Origin: Glandiceps talaboti | Taxonomy: Eukaryota; Hemichordata; Enteropneusta; Spengelidae | Reading direction: 5' to 3' | Assembly: GCF_964340395.1 (NCBI RefSeq) | Contig: NC_135553.1 | Span: forward strand, 2,205,501 to 2,269,500 | DNA: 64,000 nt | In this document: positions 24,891-39,100 of the stretch, one piece after another | How positions within the stretch are numbered: position 1 is the first letter of the stretch | Layout of the letters: each line of letters opens with the position of its first letter | Program-made: the position numbers and the translations under genes | Notes under the pieces: generated by a model | What the model saw: only the letters and a program-made list of their open reading frames with translations | What the model was told of the DNA's origin: nothing | The model's database searches: none

Positions 24891-27800
24891 AAACATACCA
24901 TCCTTCATATGGCGAGATTGTGCAAACTAGGAATAGAAATCTTTACTTTCAATTTCAACACTACAGTGAGTTTGGTTATACGTTGTATATTAACGGCTGT
25001 TTGTAAGTTAGTATAGTTTGTTCTACATGGCTTTGATTACTTCATATAGTCAATAGTCTAAAACTTGTCGGCAAACATTAAATCATTACAAATCGAAAGC
25101 ATCTATTGAACATCAAGGAATCAGTGCTTATACTTGATTTGAGGTCATAGGTCAACAAGACGTTAGTGGATTGTGAAGAGCTTTATCAATACAGGCAGAC
25201 ATATTGTAGAGACTTAGTTAACATGATCCATATACCATGTAGGAGAGTTTCAGATGTCTGTAATCTGAACCAGGAAATGATTATGACTTGGTACATGTAG
25301 AGGAAGTGACTAGAAATCCAAGCATACAGTGATTACCTTCGACAGCACATATAAAATGTCTATATAATACTTGTAAATGTCAGCATTATTGGACGAGTAA
25401 TTGGCCTTTATATTGTTCAAGCATCATGCACAGGGCTGTTATGTTTGATTCAATATAATAACATCTTGGCATGGGCTCATATAATATACTTGTAGAAAGA
25501 GAGTCAATTAATCCATATCTTGTCTATTGGCTGAATATGTGAGTCCGCTACGCTCACGGTTTGATTATACTTTTATTTAAAAAACATAAAGGAATTTTTT
25601 TTGATATTTTGCATTTCGTGGAAATTCTTAGAGGCATATTCATTTGAAAACAAACGTATGGAATGTTTGGTTTGTATTAGAAATAGTATAATACATCATT
25701 TGTACTTGTTGGTAACACTAATGAGGAAAGAATTTTTTACCATAATGTTCAGCTCATTTGCATACATGTATATAGATCTGTGCTAAACATAGGAGTATCA
25801 CATACACAAATGATCCACGTCTAATCTAGTTTAGATGCTAACCATGGTATTGAATCCAGTAGTATATCACTTTAAGTTCTCTTGTAGTTCACCACTAAAT
25901 TATACAATGTGAGGATGGAATTCTGACTCAGTCCAAGATATCGCATCATAGAATTGGACTGTACAGAACAAAGATATCACATCATAGAATTGACTGGACA
26001 GAACAAAGATTCCAAGCCATACCAAACCCCATATTCTGAATGTCATCTCTATTTATCACAGACCAGGCTCATTATGAATTTTTCTCATCACCATTTCAGT
26101 CTGTGTGAAAAATTGCGTACAATTATGAATAATGAATACCGTATGTGTAATGTGAGAATCAAATGGTTGCCATAATTATCACTGAGATATCACTGACAAC
26201 AGAGATGTACACGTGTACAGTCTTGTCTGTGTAGTCATCTGAACAATGAGACATTTTACCCATGGTGCAGTTCACCCCTTTTGATATAGGTGCAAAATCT
26301 AAATTGATGAAATGTACTAATTTGTGATCAGAAGCCATGTAAATGTTAACATGATATCTGATCAGTGATGGTAATTGTAACCATAGGCAACCAATCATCC
26401 TTCAAAAATACTCTTTTGTATTACCCATGGGAACTCTCTTTTGGATACTTAGCAAAATTATTTTCCTTCTTTGTCTGTCTGTGGAACGTTATTGTCAGCT
26501 ATTAATTAGTTTTAAGGTATTTCAAATTTTGAAATATGTGTATAACGATCAATGAAAATTCACTTTATTCCTGAAATTTGATAATTTATCTCTCACTGAT
26601 GTATATGTTAAGATGGTGTTGGTACAGTGCATAATGCATTATAAAAATGTCAAAATCTGTATTTCATGCACACATGGATATCTGTATATTGCATATATGA
26701 TAAAAGCTATATACTGATTATCACAACTAACTGCATGTGCCAAATTAATAACATTATATTTTCAAAGCCTCAGATTCACCTAAATGCATGAAAATAAGCT
26801 TTATTGACATTGACAATATATTATCTGTCTGTTTGTATTTCATAATGTTTGGATATCTTTCATATGAAATATAGATTAGTATAATGATAATAAACTGACA
26901 AGTTATGATGTGTCAGAATATTCATAATTATTGTCTAGTCGATGGAAATAAAACCGTCAGTATAAACTGATAACGATTCATACATGTATTAAATTAATAT
27001 GACTCAAATGTCTTTTCTCTGCAAGCCAAAGTCTGTACTAGGACAGCACATAAATAGACAACGGAAATTTGATGAGCTGTAGAGGACCCCAAGAGGAAAT
27101 GATTTGGAAAAAGAAGCAATCAAAATTCATAAGATGTATTCTTCAGAGATACACATATCTCGTAATTAATTGAGAGATATATTTTGACAAATTCTTTATG
27201 GACGTGCTTGCTATTTGTAAATGTGTATATTTCTGTGATGTTAGATATTCCCAAGAGAAAGGTACAGTTTACTCATCCCTAGGCTTTGAAAGATTTACTT
27301 GATGTGAAATCTCCTCTGACATATTAGACATAAGCCAAGTATTTAAAAGGTTGAATTGGTCCTCGTGATAGCCAGCTGAATAGACACTACTACTGTTATC
27401 CCAATCGTAAAGCAAACAGACACTAGGATAGATATCACCCCTATCAGTTAGATTGGGCCAATCCATTGTACATTAAAACTGTGTCTATTTCATGTTTGTT
27501 GTGTCTTCAGGTGATAAGGAAATGCTAGTATGCTTGTTTTGTTTTGTAAATGTACAAGCGGAGTTCAAACATTGTGTCAGTTATACCTTCATTTTGTTCT
27601 GAAAATGGCATAGTATGCAAGTTAATCAGTATGCCGATTGGGTTGTCATCATTCGGCACCTCAAATGCTAAATGTTACATTCCTCTTGAGACGTGTTCAT
27701 GTGACAGTGTACGTGGAATGATCAAGTCGGTTGGAGGACGAAGTAATCTCCATCAAATCGTCATCATATCTCAACCATTCTGCTTCATTGACCAGGACGT

Positions 27801-29660
27801 TACTTATGTACATGTATGACAGTTATAATTTTCATTTCACCACAAACAATACCCTACATGGTGTTTACTTGTAGATTTTATTTTTTTGATATACATTCTT
27901 TCCTATAATTCATGTTGAGACAAACATGGCCTCTGTCTTTCGTTTGTGACATGAACTCACTTGAATTTTTCATTGAATATGCTCACAAAAATGGGACTTT
28001 TAAAGAGCTTGTAAAATATGGTATTTCAGTAAAATGCTATGAGAGCATTCAGGCATTTTGTATTCAGAGACAAATGAATATTGCTTAAAAGGTCACCTAT
28101 TGAATTGTATAGAAGCATGTTATTACAGTTAGACAGACTGCATCATGCTACAAAGTAAGGATGTATGTGTGAAAGGAATTTTAAAACTGAAGATAAGATG
28201 TCTATTTACACCATAGTGTTTTTATTTCTATGAATATTGTCATTCTGTCCTTGTTGTTATTTGCAATTTCTACTGGTTGAATTCAAAACAGCGTTAGGCA
28301 TACATGTACATGCTTGCATATAGATCTATGCCAGCATGTTTGAAAACAGTATGTATTTTTAAAAAATGGTTCCATTGTGAACAAAAGCTGCTAACTGAAC
28401 AGTTGTGTGTGTTGTTCCTTCCTTGCTGTCATTGGCTTGGTGCGTCAATATGATATCTTTGTTCTGAATGATATAGCATGTCATGATCCGTACAATATCT
28501 AACCATATATAAAGCATAATAGGGTCAGTGCAGTACAAATTTTGGTGACCTTCATGGTGTCGCCACTGTCTCTTTCTTGAAAGCAAATTCTGTGAATAAT
28601 TGATAGTTTTTTGGCATGAGGAATCATCCTGTTTTCTATTTGGTATGGCTTGATGTCAAGTGATGCATACACAGGCCTTTAATATTACATTAGTACATAT
28701 AAATTACAATGCCAAGTGTCATTTGGTCTGTACGTAATGTGAGGCATAGTAACTGTGAATATCTACAAGACAAAATACAGAATTTGACAACAAAATATTT
28801 CAATTATTCATTACTGATATTATTCTGTCAGCATTATTCCGTTTAGACTTGCCAAATCATGTTGTAAAATAGATAACTATACATAAATGATAAACAGAAG
28901 ATATATTAGGATAATAGATAAAGGGTATATGTGTTTTGTTTAAAATTGAGCAATTTTTGAGTTAATGTTAGCCACATCATAGGATTAGATATAAAGAGAA
29001 ATAAATTATAGATGAGGAAAAACAGTTATGGAGCAGAATTATACAAGAAATTGGTCCTGATCAAAGAACCGATTACATTCAATACTTTTGTCTTTACCGA
29101 TAACATAGATAGCACTAAACTAATGCAAGCACCAAGCATTGCATCATGGGTATTCAAACTGTTATGTGCCTATGTTAGGTTAATGTTTTGCAAACTTCTT
29201 TCTTCTTTCAAATTGAAAGTTATGAAAAGAATTATAATATGATATAAACTACAGACAGACAATATGCATATTATAAAGTTGATTAAAAAAAAAGGTCTAT
29301 TGTCAACTACTATTAAGGTTGGCCACCATGAGAATTAAGTAATTGTAGATTGGATATCAACACAATTCCAACACAATTCACTAGCTTCAAGAGCCAATAT
29401 AGACAGCTGATTATATACATAGATAATGAAGTAAGAATAGAGAATATATTGTTCATTGTTCCAAGAATGAATAGGACAGTAAAATATAGATATTTTGGAG
29501 TGATAAATTAGAAATAAAATGTGATGTTTCGATCTGTCAAGTATGGATTTTGATGACACCATGATTTGATTCATTGTTATATTTCTTCTCCAAACTAGCG
29601 GGATAATATGTTGTAACAGTTTTGTGAGAAATATTGATGTTTGTATTGAGGTTTGCCTGT
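24891..29660 (+). other. Intron stretch, no gene seen
   Basis: AT-rich intron. It holds a short GTGAG...CTCAC hairpin at about 25541-25559 and a two-copy 36-bp duplication beginning near 25934 (core ATCATAGAATTG). Frames of 60-90 codons lack splice sites and recognisable domains. Confidence 0.5.
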
Positions 29661-29664
29661 TATG

Positions 29665-30222
29665 AGTTGAACCCTTCACATAGTTGAAACAGTTCAGTGA
29701 CAATGGTTGTATAATGTAGTGAGTTGAACCCTTCACATAGTTGAAACAGTTCAGTGACAAGTGTTGTATAATGTAGTGAGTTGAACCCTTCACATAGTTG
29801 AAACAGTTCAGTGACAAGGGTTGTATAATGTAGTGAGTTGAACCCTTCACATAGTTGAAACAGTTCAGTGACAAGGGTTGTATAATGTAGTGAGTTGAAC
29901 CCTTCACATAGTTGAAACAGTTCAGTGACAAGGGTTGTATAATGTAGTGAGTTGAACCCTTCACATAGTTGAAACAGTTCAGTGACAAGGGTTGTATAAT
30001 GTAGTGAGTTGAACCCTTCACATAGTTGAAACAGTTCAGTGACAAGTGTTGTATAATGTAGTGAGTTGAACCCTTCACATAGTTGAAACAGTTCAGTGAC
30101 AAGGGTTGTATAATGTAGTGAGTTGAACCCTTCACATAGTTGAAACAGTTCGGTAACAAGGGTTGTATAATGTAGTTAGTTGAACCCTTCACATAGTTGA
30201 AACAGTTCAGTGGCAAGGGTTG
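29665..30222. repeat. Ten copies of a 57-bp unit
   Basis: Tandem copies start every 57 bp from 29665 to 30178. Each begins AGTTGAACCCTTCACATAG and contains TGAAACAGTTCAGTGACAAG. Internal copies are nearly identical; terminal ones carry substitutions. Because 57 is a multiple of 3, the minus strand reads open throughout as 19-residue repeats (core NCFNYVKGSTHYIIQ), forming most of a 309-codon ORF (29335-30264). I treat that ORF as a repeat by-product: it has no promoter, domain or splice context that I can see. Confidence 0.95.
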
Positions 30223-31857
30223 TAAATATAAACATAGAAGATGTGAGCAAGAATAGACATGCATAAGTCTTGAGGGTTTTTTCCTTTTTACTCAATTTCC
30301 CACCTGGCTCACTGAGTAAAATGTGAGCAATGGCAAAAACCTGCTGCAGGCTAGACATTGTAGACCGACAATACCCTCGGTAGTTCATCATCAAACTACC
30401 CCCTCCAAAACCATGGCAATAAATATCTGTGGATTTTGTCAATTCATTGAAGCATTATCATACTGTTTTGTGACTTATTTACCACTACAAATATCAGAAT
30501 AAGAGGAAGGTTACACAAAATCCATCCAATATATCATCATGTTAGTAATAGACACAATCAAATTATCATGACGTGCTCAGTTTTCAACCCTCTCCCTTTT
30601 CTGACTCTAGAGGGCATGCTTTTGTTAGTTTTTTGGATGTCTACATATGGTACATGTCAATCACAAACACACGTGTAGTGCATTAACCCTGTTTATCTAA
30701 ATGAAACAGCAAAGCATGCAAAGGGACTACCTCCCACTTAGCCCTCAGTCTGTGCCAATGGTGAAAGAAGACAAGCGACACTGTTTAACAGAAGATTGAC
30801 AATGAACAGAGAGAAGGAAGCATGGTGAGATTTAGCATCCCATGTGCTAATGTATGATTATGGGATAGTGACCAAAAGTCTTGAATGTGGGAAGACATAA
30901 TTTCTTCCCATTCTCAGCTTTAACACACTCATTTGGTCTTACTCTGTTGAGATCATCTGGTTATAGAGAAAAATCTTGGAACTTGGAAAGATATACATGT
31001 AACTTCTCATTCTAAGGAAAGAATACTTCATTGACTAGTTTTACTCTTTCTAAATTATCACACACAGCAATGTTAACTTCCTAGAAAAAGTTATGGTGAT
31101 GTTGGTCCACTGCTCTCACTGAAGTTTCTATGTTTCAATCTCTGCCATCTGTTTGTTGAGTCTTGTCTCAGATAAAGGCATTCACCTTCCGGTCTACAAT
31201 GTCTACGATATTGGCATTCTCAGACTTTCCCTGATGCTTTAAAATAAGCTCTTCCGTTGCAACAGCTCAGCTTTCTTTCTCTAGCCATCTTTAGTTTCAC
31301 TGCTAATATGATAAGTTGAGTGTTTCAAATAGAATAAGAGAGTTCATTACAGATTTAGTAGGAGTTACATGGCAATGAATGAATTCCTTCTGCCAGACAT
31401 GATAATTAAAAGAAATAGCAGTGTTAGACAGGCAAGAAAAGTGACTACAGCTGTCTGTGATATTTGAAATATTACCAAAGTGACCTTTTTGCATTTTGTG
31501 AGTTCTGAACTGACAGCTAGTGTTAATTGCAATTCTGGATCTTAACCATTTTCTCAGTAGTGTTCTAATTCTCAAGTAGAGATTGTAACAAATGCAGTCA
31601 GGGCAAGCGTGGTATTAATGACTGGGATTCCAAATAAATTTTTCATCTGTGGTTGCCTCAGAAAGGAAGTGATATAAAATGTCTATCTGCTCCAAAAGTG
31701 TACACAGGAGTTTAATTATACATGTCTGCATCAACTGGTAACTTGACCTCATCAGGATCTTTCTTGAACTTTATAAAGTAGATATCCAACTGAGCTGACA
31801 ATTTACAATATATGTTTATATCATCCTGTGTTTCTTTCACCCATATGTGAGTTTCAA

Positions 31858-31871
31858 CCCCCCCCCCCCCC
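31858..31871. repeat. Poly-C tract (14)
   Basis: Uninterrupted run of 14 C. Confidence 0.9.
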
Positions 31872-32241
31872 TTTACTACAGTATGTGAAATATTTACAGA
31901 GAAATATGAGTGTGCAAGAAATATTAACATGTTACTTTTATTTGAATTTTCAATTTTGTCATTTGAATGGATTTATTATACTATACTTTACCCACAGACT
32001 GTATTCTGACCCAGATATTAAATGAGAAAATATGTAGTCCTGCAAGTCATACTTTGCAAGACATCATCAATTTTGTACAATTCTGACTCAGACTTGAAAT
32101 ATGTTGTTTAGATATTGTGTGATAGAATAATATAACATTCAGTATTTCAAGAATTGCAAATATTTTTTAAAAAGTACTAAAGTTTAATACATTACAACTT
32201 AGTTAGCTGATGATATCTATTCCACACCCCATGATACTTTA

Positions 32242-32253
32242 CCCCCCCCCCCC
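32242..32253. repeat. Poly-C tract (12)
   Basis: Run of 12 C followed by a CTCC-rich stretch. Confidence 0.9.
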
Positions 32254-34978
32254 TTCCTCCCTCCACCAACCCTATTATGAATACAAAATGTACTATAGTT
32301 GACCACTGTGATATACCCAACCTTGACTAACATAAATATGAAGTTGAATAATACATTATGACCTGGAGTGTATAATATTTTCAAAATGTTCATTTGATTT
32401 TCATTCCTCACCAAAATAAAACTGCAGTTGAAATGATGTGTATATACATCCAGCCTCAGTCCATTGGGGAAAAGTAAAAATTGTATCCTTGAAATTATCC
32501 CACAGAATTCAGATCCTTGGCAAAAAGATAATCCACATTTATAGTAAAAGCAGTGCGAAGTATTACCTTTACATTGTACACTGAACTATGAAAAAAACAT
32601 GGTTGATGATTTAGCCTGAAGTACATACATGTAGTAGTAGCAGCCTTAGTCTACATTTCAAATTGGGATTATAATGTTATGTCCAATCAAGACTGATGTG
32701 TGTACCTTGAGTTCTCTTAACCTGACAACATGGTTTGATTGTCAGCCGCAGTGACAGAATGCAATTATACTTGTATCCTGCTTACATCTCAGCAAGTCAG
32801 GAAGGTCATTGTGCTGTCACTGCAGTAGCTGTACACAATTGATGGACTAGGAGATGACTGCATAGCTAGAGTGGCAAATAACAGGATTTTATGTCATTAT
32901 GATAACATATGGAATAGAATTTAGCATACCGACACATGTCTTGTACATCAATGTACATAGTTAGGATTGCAATTGTCAACCACTTGTCTTATGTATCAGA
33001 TGCTGTAATGTTTGTACTTGAAAACATGTTTGTCAAGCTTCTGTGTAGTGCAGTGTTATTAGAGAAAAGGGACATACCTTTACATTTTCTTTCTAACTTA
33101 CAACTTATTGTGGACAGCTAGGAGACTCAGGTTCATTATCACTTTGAGGACAAAAAGTGAAAACTTGTGACTTTATTTACTTTAATACCTAGGTGGTAGA
33201 ATTTTATCTTTGGCCTTAAGAAATTGACAAATGATGAAGCTGACATTTGATTGGTTGATTAATCCAGGGTAATGCTAGTATTGATATAGTCTAGGTCCTG
33301 TCCATGGATTCATCTCAAGGGATGAAGATATCGTTTGATACCCACATGTAGCATCTCTACCAGTACAGTTAACCAAGCAGTGAGAATGAATTTTCAGAAG
33401 TGGTTGTACACTTCAAATGGTTTTTATGTAAGAAATGAGTTGAACTGACTGTAGTATTATTGTCTGTGTTTTCCAACTTCACTGTTAGGTTTTCTACCTT
33501 CATGCTTTGTGGCACATTATTATCATCCTCACCAGTGAATATCAACGATGGACATATTTAGTAATTTTGGAATTGTAACTTTGCAATTTGAATAACAGAG
33601 GATGTCAAACCTTGGTACATGTACATGTTTGTCATCATCTATTTTTGTGCCTGCCTGCCTGCAGAATTTCAGTCCATCTGCCATTTGTCCTTTTATCTCC
33701 CCTGCACAACTTATAATATATTAATTGGACGATATGGGTGTACTTTTCTATAAATGGTGTCATTATTTCATACTACATTGCGTGCATGTCTTTTCTATCT
33801 GTGTGTCATAACTCTTCACATTTTTGTAAGAAATATTTTTCCCCAGTGTTAGTCTGTAAATTCCTTTCAGACTAAATCTATCAATTGAAAAGGATTGATG
33901 ACATTTTTATTACAATACGCTTGAATAGGACAAGATGTTGATTGATATAGTGGCCATCTAGACACAACGATAACAATATTGACTTGAGGTGAAAGTATTA
34001 CCTTTCAAAATGAATGATAACTGGGGTGTATAGCAGATCGTGTATGCAATGAATTGAATATGGTTATTTATAAATCGTTGCTTTTATGTTAGATAAAGAT
34101 GCTGGTAGATACTACTTCTCTGAAGTCATTCATTCTGGTTGTCGGAGTCATTTTCACTACATTATTTCAGCTAAAAAACTATGGAATACAGTTTTGCAGA
34201 CAAGCATTAATTTGTTTACAATGCGATAAACCCCTGTATTGAACCCAATGGACTTATACTTAAATACAAATACTTGTTTTTTATGAGTACACTATTGCCA
34301 AGTTGTGTTGGAAAATACATGATTGCCAAGTTGTGGTTTAGTAAAATATATTAAATTACATGGAAATAGGGTTGGGAGAGTGACTCACTGAAAGAAATAC
34401 TGTTTACAGAGAAGAGTTCATCAAGTCTTTGTAGACGACAAACAGCTGTTTTTCATCGACAGGTCATTTCTTTTAATAAAGGATGTGTAACTGATACTAC
34501 TTTCCCTGTATTTTTCATGGGTCATGTGTCACTGAAAAAGGGTTTAGGTGAACAGTGCTTGGTTAGAGTGCCCTCTACGATAAATTTAGAATTTCTTTCT
34601 TCTTTCACACCATTAAAAATTATGTTTCATGGATTATGATTTTCTCTTTAAAAAAAGAGCACATTCTTTTCCTTCCATATTTCATTCTTATTTAAACAGC
34701 TGTAATACAATATTTTGTACTCATTATGACAGCATGTTATACAGAGCTGTGCTGAGTCATGAGATAGAATAAGTGAAGATACTAGTAATCCCCTATTTTT
34801 GTTTGATTTATTTATTCAATATTGTAATATGATCTGCTAGCCGTCAGATTGGCTATATTACAGATGATGAATAGAAAATGATCAGTTTGTCCACAGTAAT
34901 CTAAAATATTAAAACTAGCAGTGCACGTAACTAATGGATATGATTGTTATTACATGGAAACATAAATCTTGGAGGGTT

Positions 34979-34991
34979 CCCCCCCCCCCCC
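34979..34991. repeat. Poly-C tract (13)
   Basis: Run of 13 C followed by CACC-type sequence. Confidence 0.9.
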
Positions 34992-35709
34992 ATCACCACC
35001 CCCAGTGTGCCCTCTAATGATAGAGTCACTACATATTAAGGGATAGGGGAACGCTAAATTTTGTGCTTCACTAGAAATTGTGTGTGTCAGTGGCGCATCA
35101 AATTGGCCGAGAAGGCACCCCTCCCCCATCTGTGATGAAAATGAAAGCTTCTAGTTAATTTGAATTATATTTGGGGATGTGAGAGAAATGTAAAAAGTAA
35201 TGATCACCAACAACACAAGAAAATATAATCAAACATAGAGTTGCAAGTCTAGACGTTCAATACAGAAAATTGCTTTGTAACTGTTTTGAAATATTGATGT
35301 GAATTTTATGCAGAAAGATCCATTACGGAGTTAGAAAGATGAAAAGAGATTAGAGCAAGCTGAAGTTAATAAATTATAGATTGTTTTGGAATCTCTCAGT
35401 GTGTATACCATATGTCATTTTGATAAATGCTTTGGTTTCCAAAGTATTTTAATCCTTTAGTGGGAAGCATAGATTTGAGAAAAACTGCAACCCTGGAAAT
35501 AGTACTGTGCTAATATATATTTTGTCTGGGAATACACTTTAGTGAAAACAAAGACACAAGTTGATATTTTGATAATAAATTAAAATCATGACTGCAAACT
35601 ATTTCACAATATTTTTTACAATATTCATAATGCAGTATTTCATGTTGGTGATGAAGTGAGGTTGCGAAATATAGTTTTACTAATATTTTTTTATTTCTAA
35701 TTTATTATG

Positions 35710-36070
35710 TTCACAATTGCAATATGTTTGTCATAGTAATTATGTTCAACATAACCTTTACCATAGTAATGTTCAACATAGAGTTCACCATAGTACTTAG
35801 TAGTGTTCTACAGTATGTAGTACAGTTCTAATGATGTTGTACATAATGTTTATCACAGTAATGTACTACAGTATGTTCACCATGATAATTAATGGTCTAC
35901 ATGTTTGCCATCATAAAAAAATGTTCTATAGTATGTCCACCATGATAGTGTTCTGCTCATGTTCATCATAATATCTTATACATGTAGTAATGTTCTATAT
36001 ATTCACCATAGTAATGTTCAATATGTGTTCTACAGTATGCAATTTTCCAGTCTGATCACCATAGTAACCA
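35710..36070. repeat. Degenerate short-unit array upstream of the microexon
   Basis: Many worn copies of motifs such as CACCATAGTAATGTTC and GTTCTACAGTATG, at irregular spacings of about 25-45 bp. The array stops about 30 bp before the microexon at 36098 and lies next to its acceptor region. Confidence 0.7.
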
Positions 36071-36097
36071 CGTCGTACATTTTGTTTCATGTTACAG

Positions 36098-36139
36098 ATT
36101 CAAAGGCTAGAAGACCATGGGCATCTCAAAGATTCAGAG
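36098..36139 (+). CDS. 42-nt microexon (14 codons), phase 0-0
   Basis: The acceptor is TTTGTTTCATGTTACAG (AG at 36096-36097) and the donor is CAGAG|GTAGGT (GT at 36140-36141), the same donor hexamer as the 793 exon. Exactly 14 codons are open in phase 0: IQRLEDHGHLKDSE. The peptide is charged and hydrophilic, consistent with extending the acidic N terminus of the 793 exon, whose donor is also phase 0. Inclusion or skipping would keep the frame. It could be chance: 42 open nucleotides are weak evidence alone, so the call rests on splice-site quality and phase match. Confidence 0.55.
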
Positions 36140-39100
36140 GTAGGTTTATAACATGAAATATTCCACTGTTTGTGATTCCCTAGAAACCTGACAGTATTTG
36201 AAAGATGTACGTGTCCCAAGGTAACAGAGAAGAAAACAGCACCACCTAGTGTCAGAAATGCACTTTACCACCAGAGACACCAGTCACTATTTATATATAG
36301 ACATTGTCCTCATGGTCGATAACACAGTTCCAGAGGTATTGGCTATGAAAAGCCTTATGTTTGATGAAATGTGAAGTCAGCCTTTCAGATTCTCCTGAAC
36401 TAAGGCAATATATCTATTAGCATGAAAGAAATTTAAAACATGACTGACTAACAGGATATCATGCAACTGTGCGTATGAATGCTGCAATATCTGTTATGTA
36501 TCTGCATCAATAAGGCAATTTGCAAACATTGCCATGTAATACTGCCCCCTAGTGGCAGATATGTGACATGCCATGAGTGGGTGATTGAGTGAAATTGTAT
36601 GAAACTATTATTGAAGTTTGAAAAAATATATAAATTTACCATCCAAAGTTCATAGTATTAAATTGCTACTTGCAAAAGTATGAAAACAAAGTCTATTAAA
36701 AAATTCTTTGCAGAGTCAGACATGTCCATAATGTCCAAAATATATTTATCTAGCAAGCATCCTGTCTCATCAATTCTGGTCATCATTCATAACACTTGTT
36801 TATCTGTTACTATTAAAAATTCCTAACATTTAATGAATTGGCTAAGAGCCAATGGACACACATGACTGATAATACTATGTGACAAACAGCACTGAAAGTC
36901 TAAACTATTTAGACTAATATGGCAAATGGAAAAGTCATTATTGTTAATAATAAAATATTGTATGTGATGACATGCAGTCTATGTGGTGAGTTTGAAGTGT
37001 CAATTTCTTTCTGTCAACTTTTCAACTTTCCTTTGAAGCCGCCAGTTACTGTCGTCAACTTTCAAGCATCAATTTCTTCCTGTCAACTCTTCTGTCCTCA
37101 GCCTGAAACAGAATGTTAATTTCTGTCAAATGTATGGTGCACTAAGGTGTACTAGGATGAGATTGAATTTGCAAATATTTTTACATTTTTTTAAACCTGT
37201 GTGTGACGACCTACATGTATGTGTCTATGGAAAGACAATTCACCTGTACAGAGATATGAAGTTTAAAAAGTTGATGGTGTCTTTTACTTCATTGAAATAA
37301 ACTTTTATCTATATGTTTATAGAATGGTTATGGTAAGTACCAGCATTTTATGAATAAAATGAATTTAAGAAATATGTGTGTGGAGTTCTGGTAGATTGTT
37401 GAACCTGATATTTTTTAGCAGTATGTAACAAGAAATATGAGTCTTTTGGAAAACTGTCAAAGAATTTGGGGAAAATATGTGGTTCATAGGTTATACAGCA
37501 GTTGTAAAGTCAAACGTAATACAAATATCCCACACATTCAAGGGTTGGAAGGTTGGTGTGTGAAATATTGCTGTGGAAATAGCTTCAGCTATAAATAGCT
37601 TTGTGGTCAATTAAGTGAACATGGAAACAAATAAATCTATAAACCATAGACAGTCTATGATTAAACTCCCTCACTAAATGATGCATCAGACCTAGTTAGA
37701 GAAAGTATTGATATGGTGGACGGGGAAAGATTATGTGAGACACATCTCACTAATAAGGAAAACTAAGTTTGCTTTATTTGAGGAATACTTTGAAGATTTT
37801 CAAAAGAAGAAAAGTGAAATCAATAACAGAATGTGGTACAGCTACTTAAAAAGTATTTTACTGCTTTGCCAAAGACTGTGTAACAAGTCAAATAATACAG
37901 ATCCAAAGTGGAATAATCCCATTTAATTTTTTTTTTTTCTAATGGAATTTGACTCGAACTTTGATATTTGTGTATATAAAGCTGCATAAATTCATCACAT
38001 AGTATTGCATTTACTTGTTATCATTTTATCACTGAAAACATAGTGGAACTGATGTCTTTGCAATTATAGTTTGTGTGATGTGCAAATGATAAAGTTCATA
38101 AAAGCTGACGTCCATTTCATCGCTGTACGGTTGATCCGCCGATGTCCACCTCATCTTCGTACAGTCAATCTGCCGACTTGATTGGAAATAAAATTTGTGT
38201 TGATTCAGATTCCAGGCATAACTTTACTGCTAGAGGTTACGGAAGGTGAAATGAGGTAGTCAGCTTTCTCATGTTAGATTGAAAAATTATGCTAAAATGT
38301 CAAGAGTATCATAAAAACAATGCCCCTGTTACGTATATGAACTTTTAGGTAGCTGAAAGACATGTTGTAAAAACAGCTGGTTAATCAATCATTACTTTGA
38401 GCCAGGATTTCATTACAAGTGGAATTGGCAGTCTTGAGAACCAGCAATGGTCTCCTGAGAGATTGAGTATGTACATTTGTTCATGGAGATCAGTATATAT
38501 TGTGGTTACTATGTGGTTAGTGAGTAGTGTAGTTTGTTTACATGTAAATTGTTTGTATGTACATTTCACAGGGGTAGATGGGGGTCTACTGGATAAAATT
38601 TGTGTGGATGAATAATCAGTTTTGTGTCCAGTTACTGTGTTCTGTATGTAACAGAAACATGAATAGTTTAAGTATGTTTTCAACTATGTTTACATTAAAA
38701 TTTTTGTTGAATTGAAGTAACTGAGTGATGGCTTTATCATCAAGTATTGTACTAAGAAGCAACATAGCAGCAAGTGTGAAGAGCATGAAAAACAGAACAC
38801 AGCGCCCTCAAGTGGCACATTGTTGAAGACTGATCTGGGTAAAACTGTAATGTACAACCAATGTCACCGGAATTTTTATAAAAAATTTCTATAATTTCTA
38901 GCTAGAGAAAAAAACATTACAATTTGTCATCATTGATGTACAAAAAATGTAAAGAAAAGTATTGATGGCTGGTGATGACAAGAACTCAAGTTGTTTGGTT
39001 TATGCCAGCTGCTTAATTAAGTGGAAAGGTATGCACTGTTGACCTATCACGTATACTACATACTTGTGTAATTCAAAGTCTGTTGTACAATCAAACGATG

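Larger units (their letters stand above)
30223..35700 (+). other. Intron stretch, no gene seen
   Basis: AT-rich intron with three poly-C tracts (31858-31871, 32242-32253, 34979-34991). Reading frames of 60-90 codons on both strands show no domain or paired splice sites. Confidence 0.5.

Noticed and set aside
37708-37926. 72-codon frame resembling a SANT/MADF helix
   Set aside because: The resemblance is loose (W and K spacing only), with no splice sites, no start context and no relation to the phase-0 exon set.
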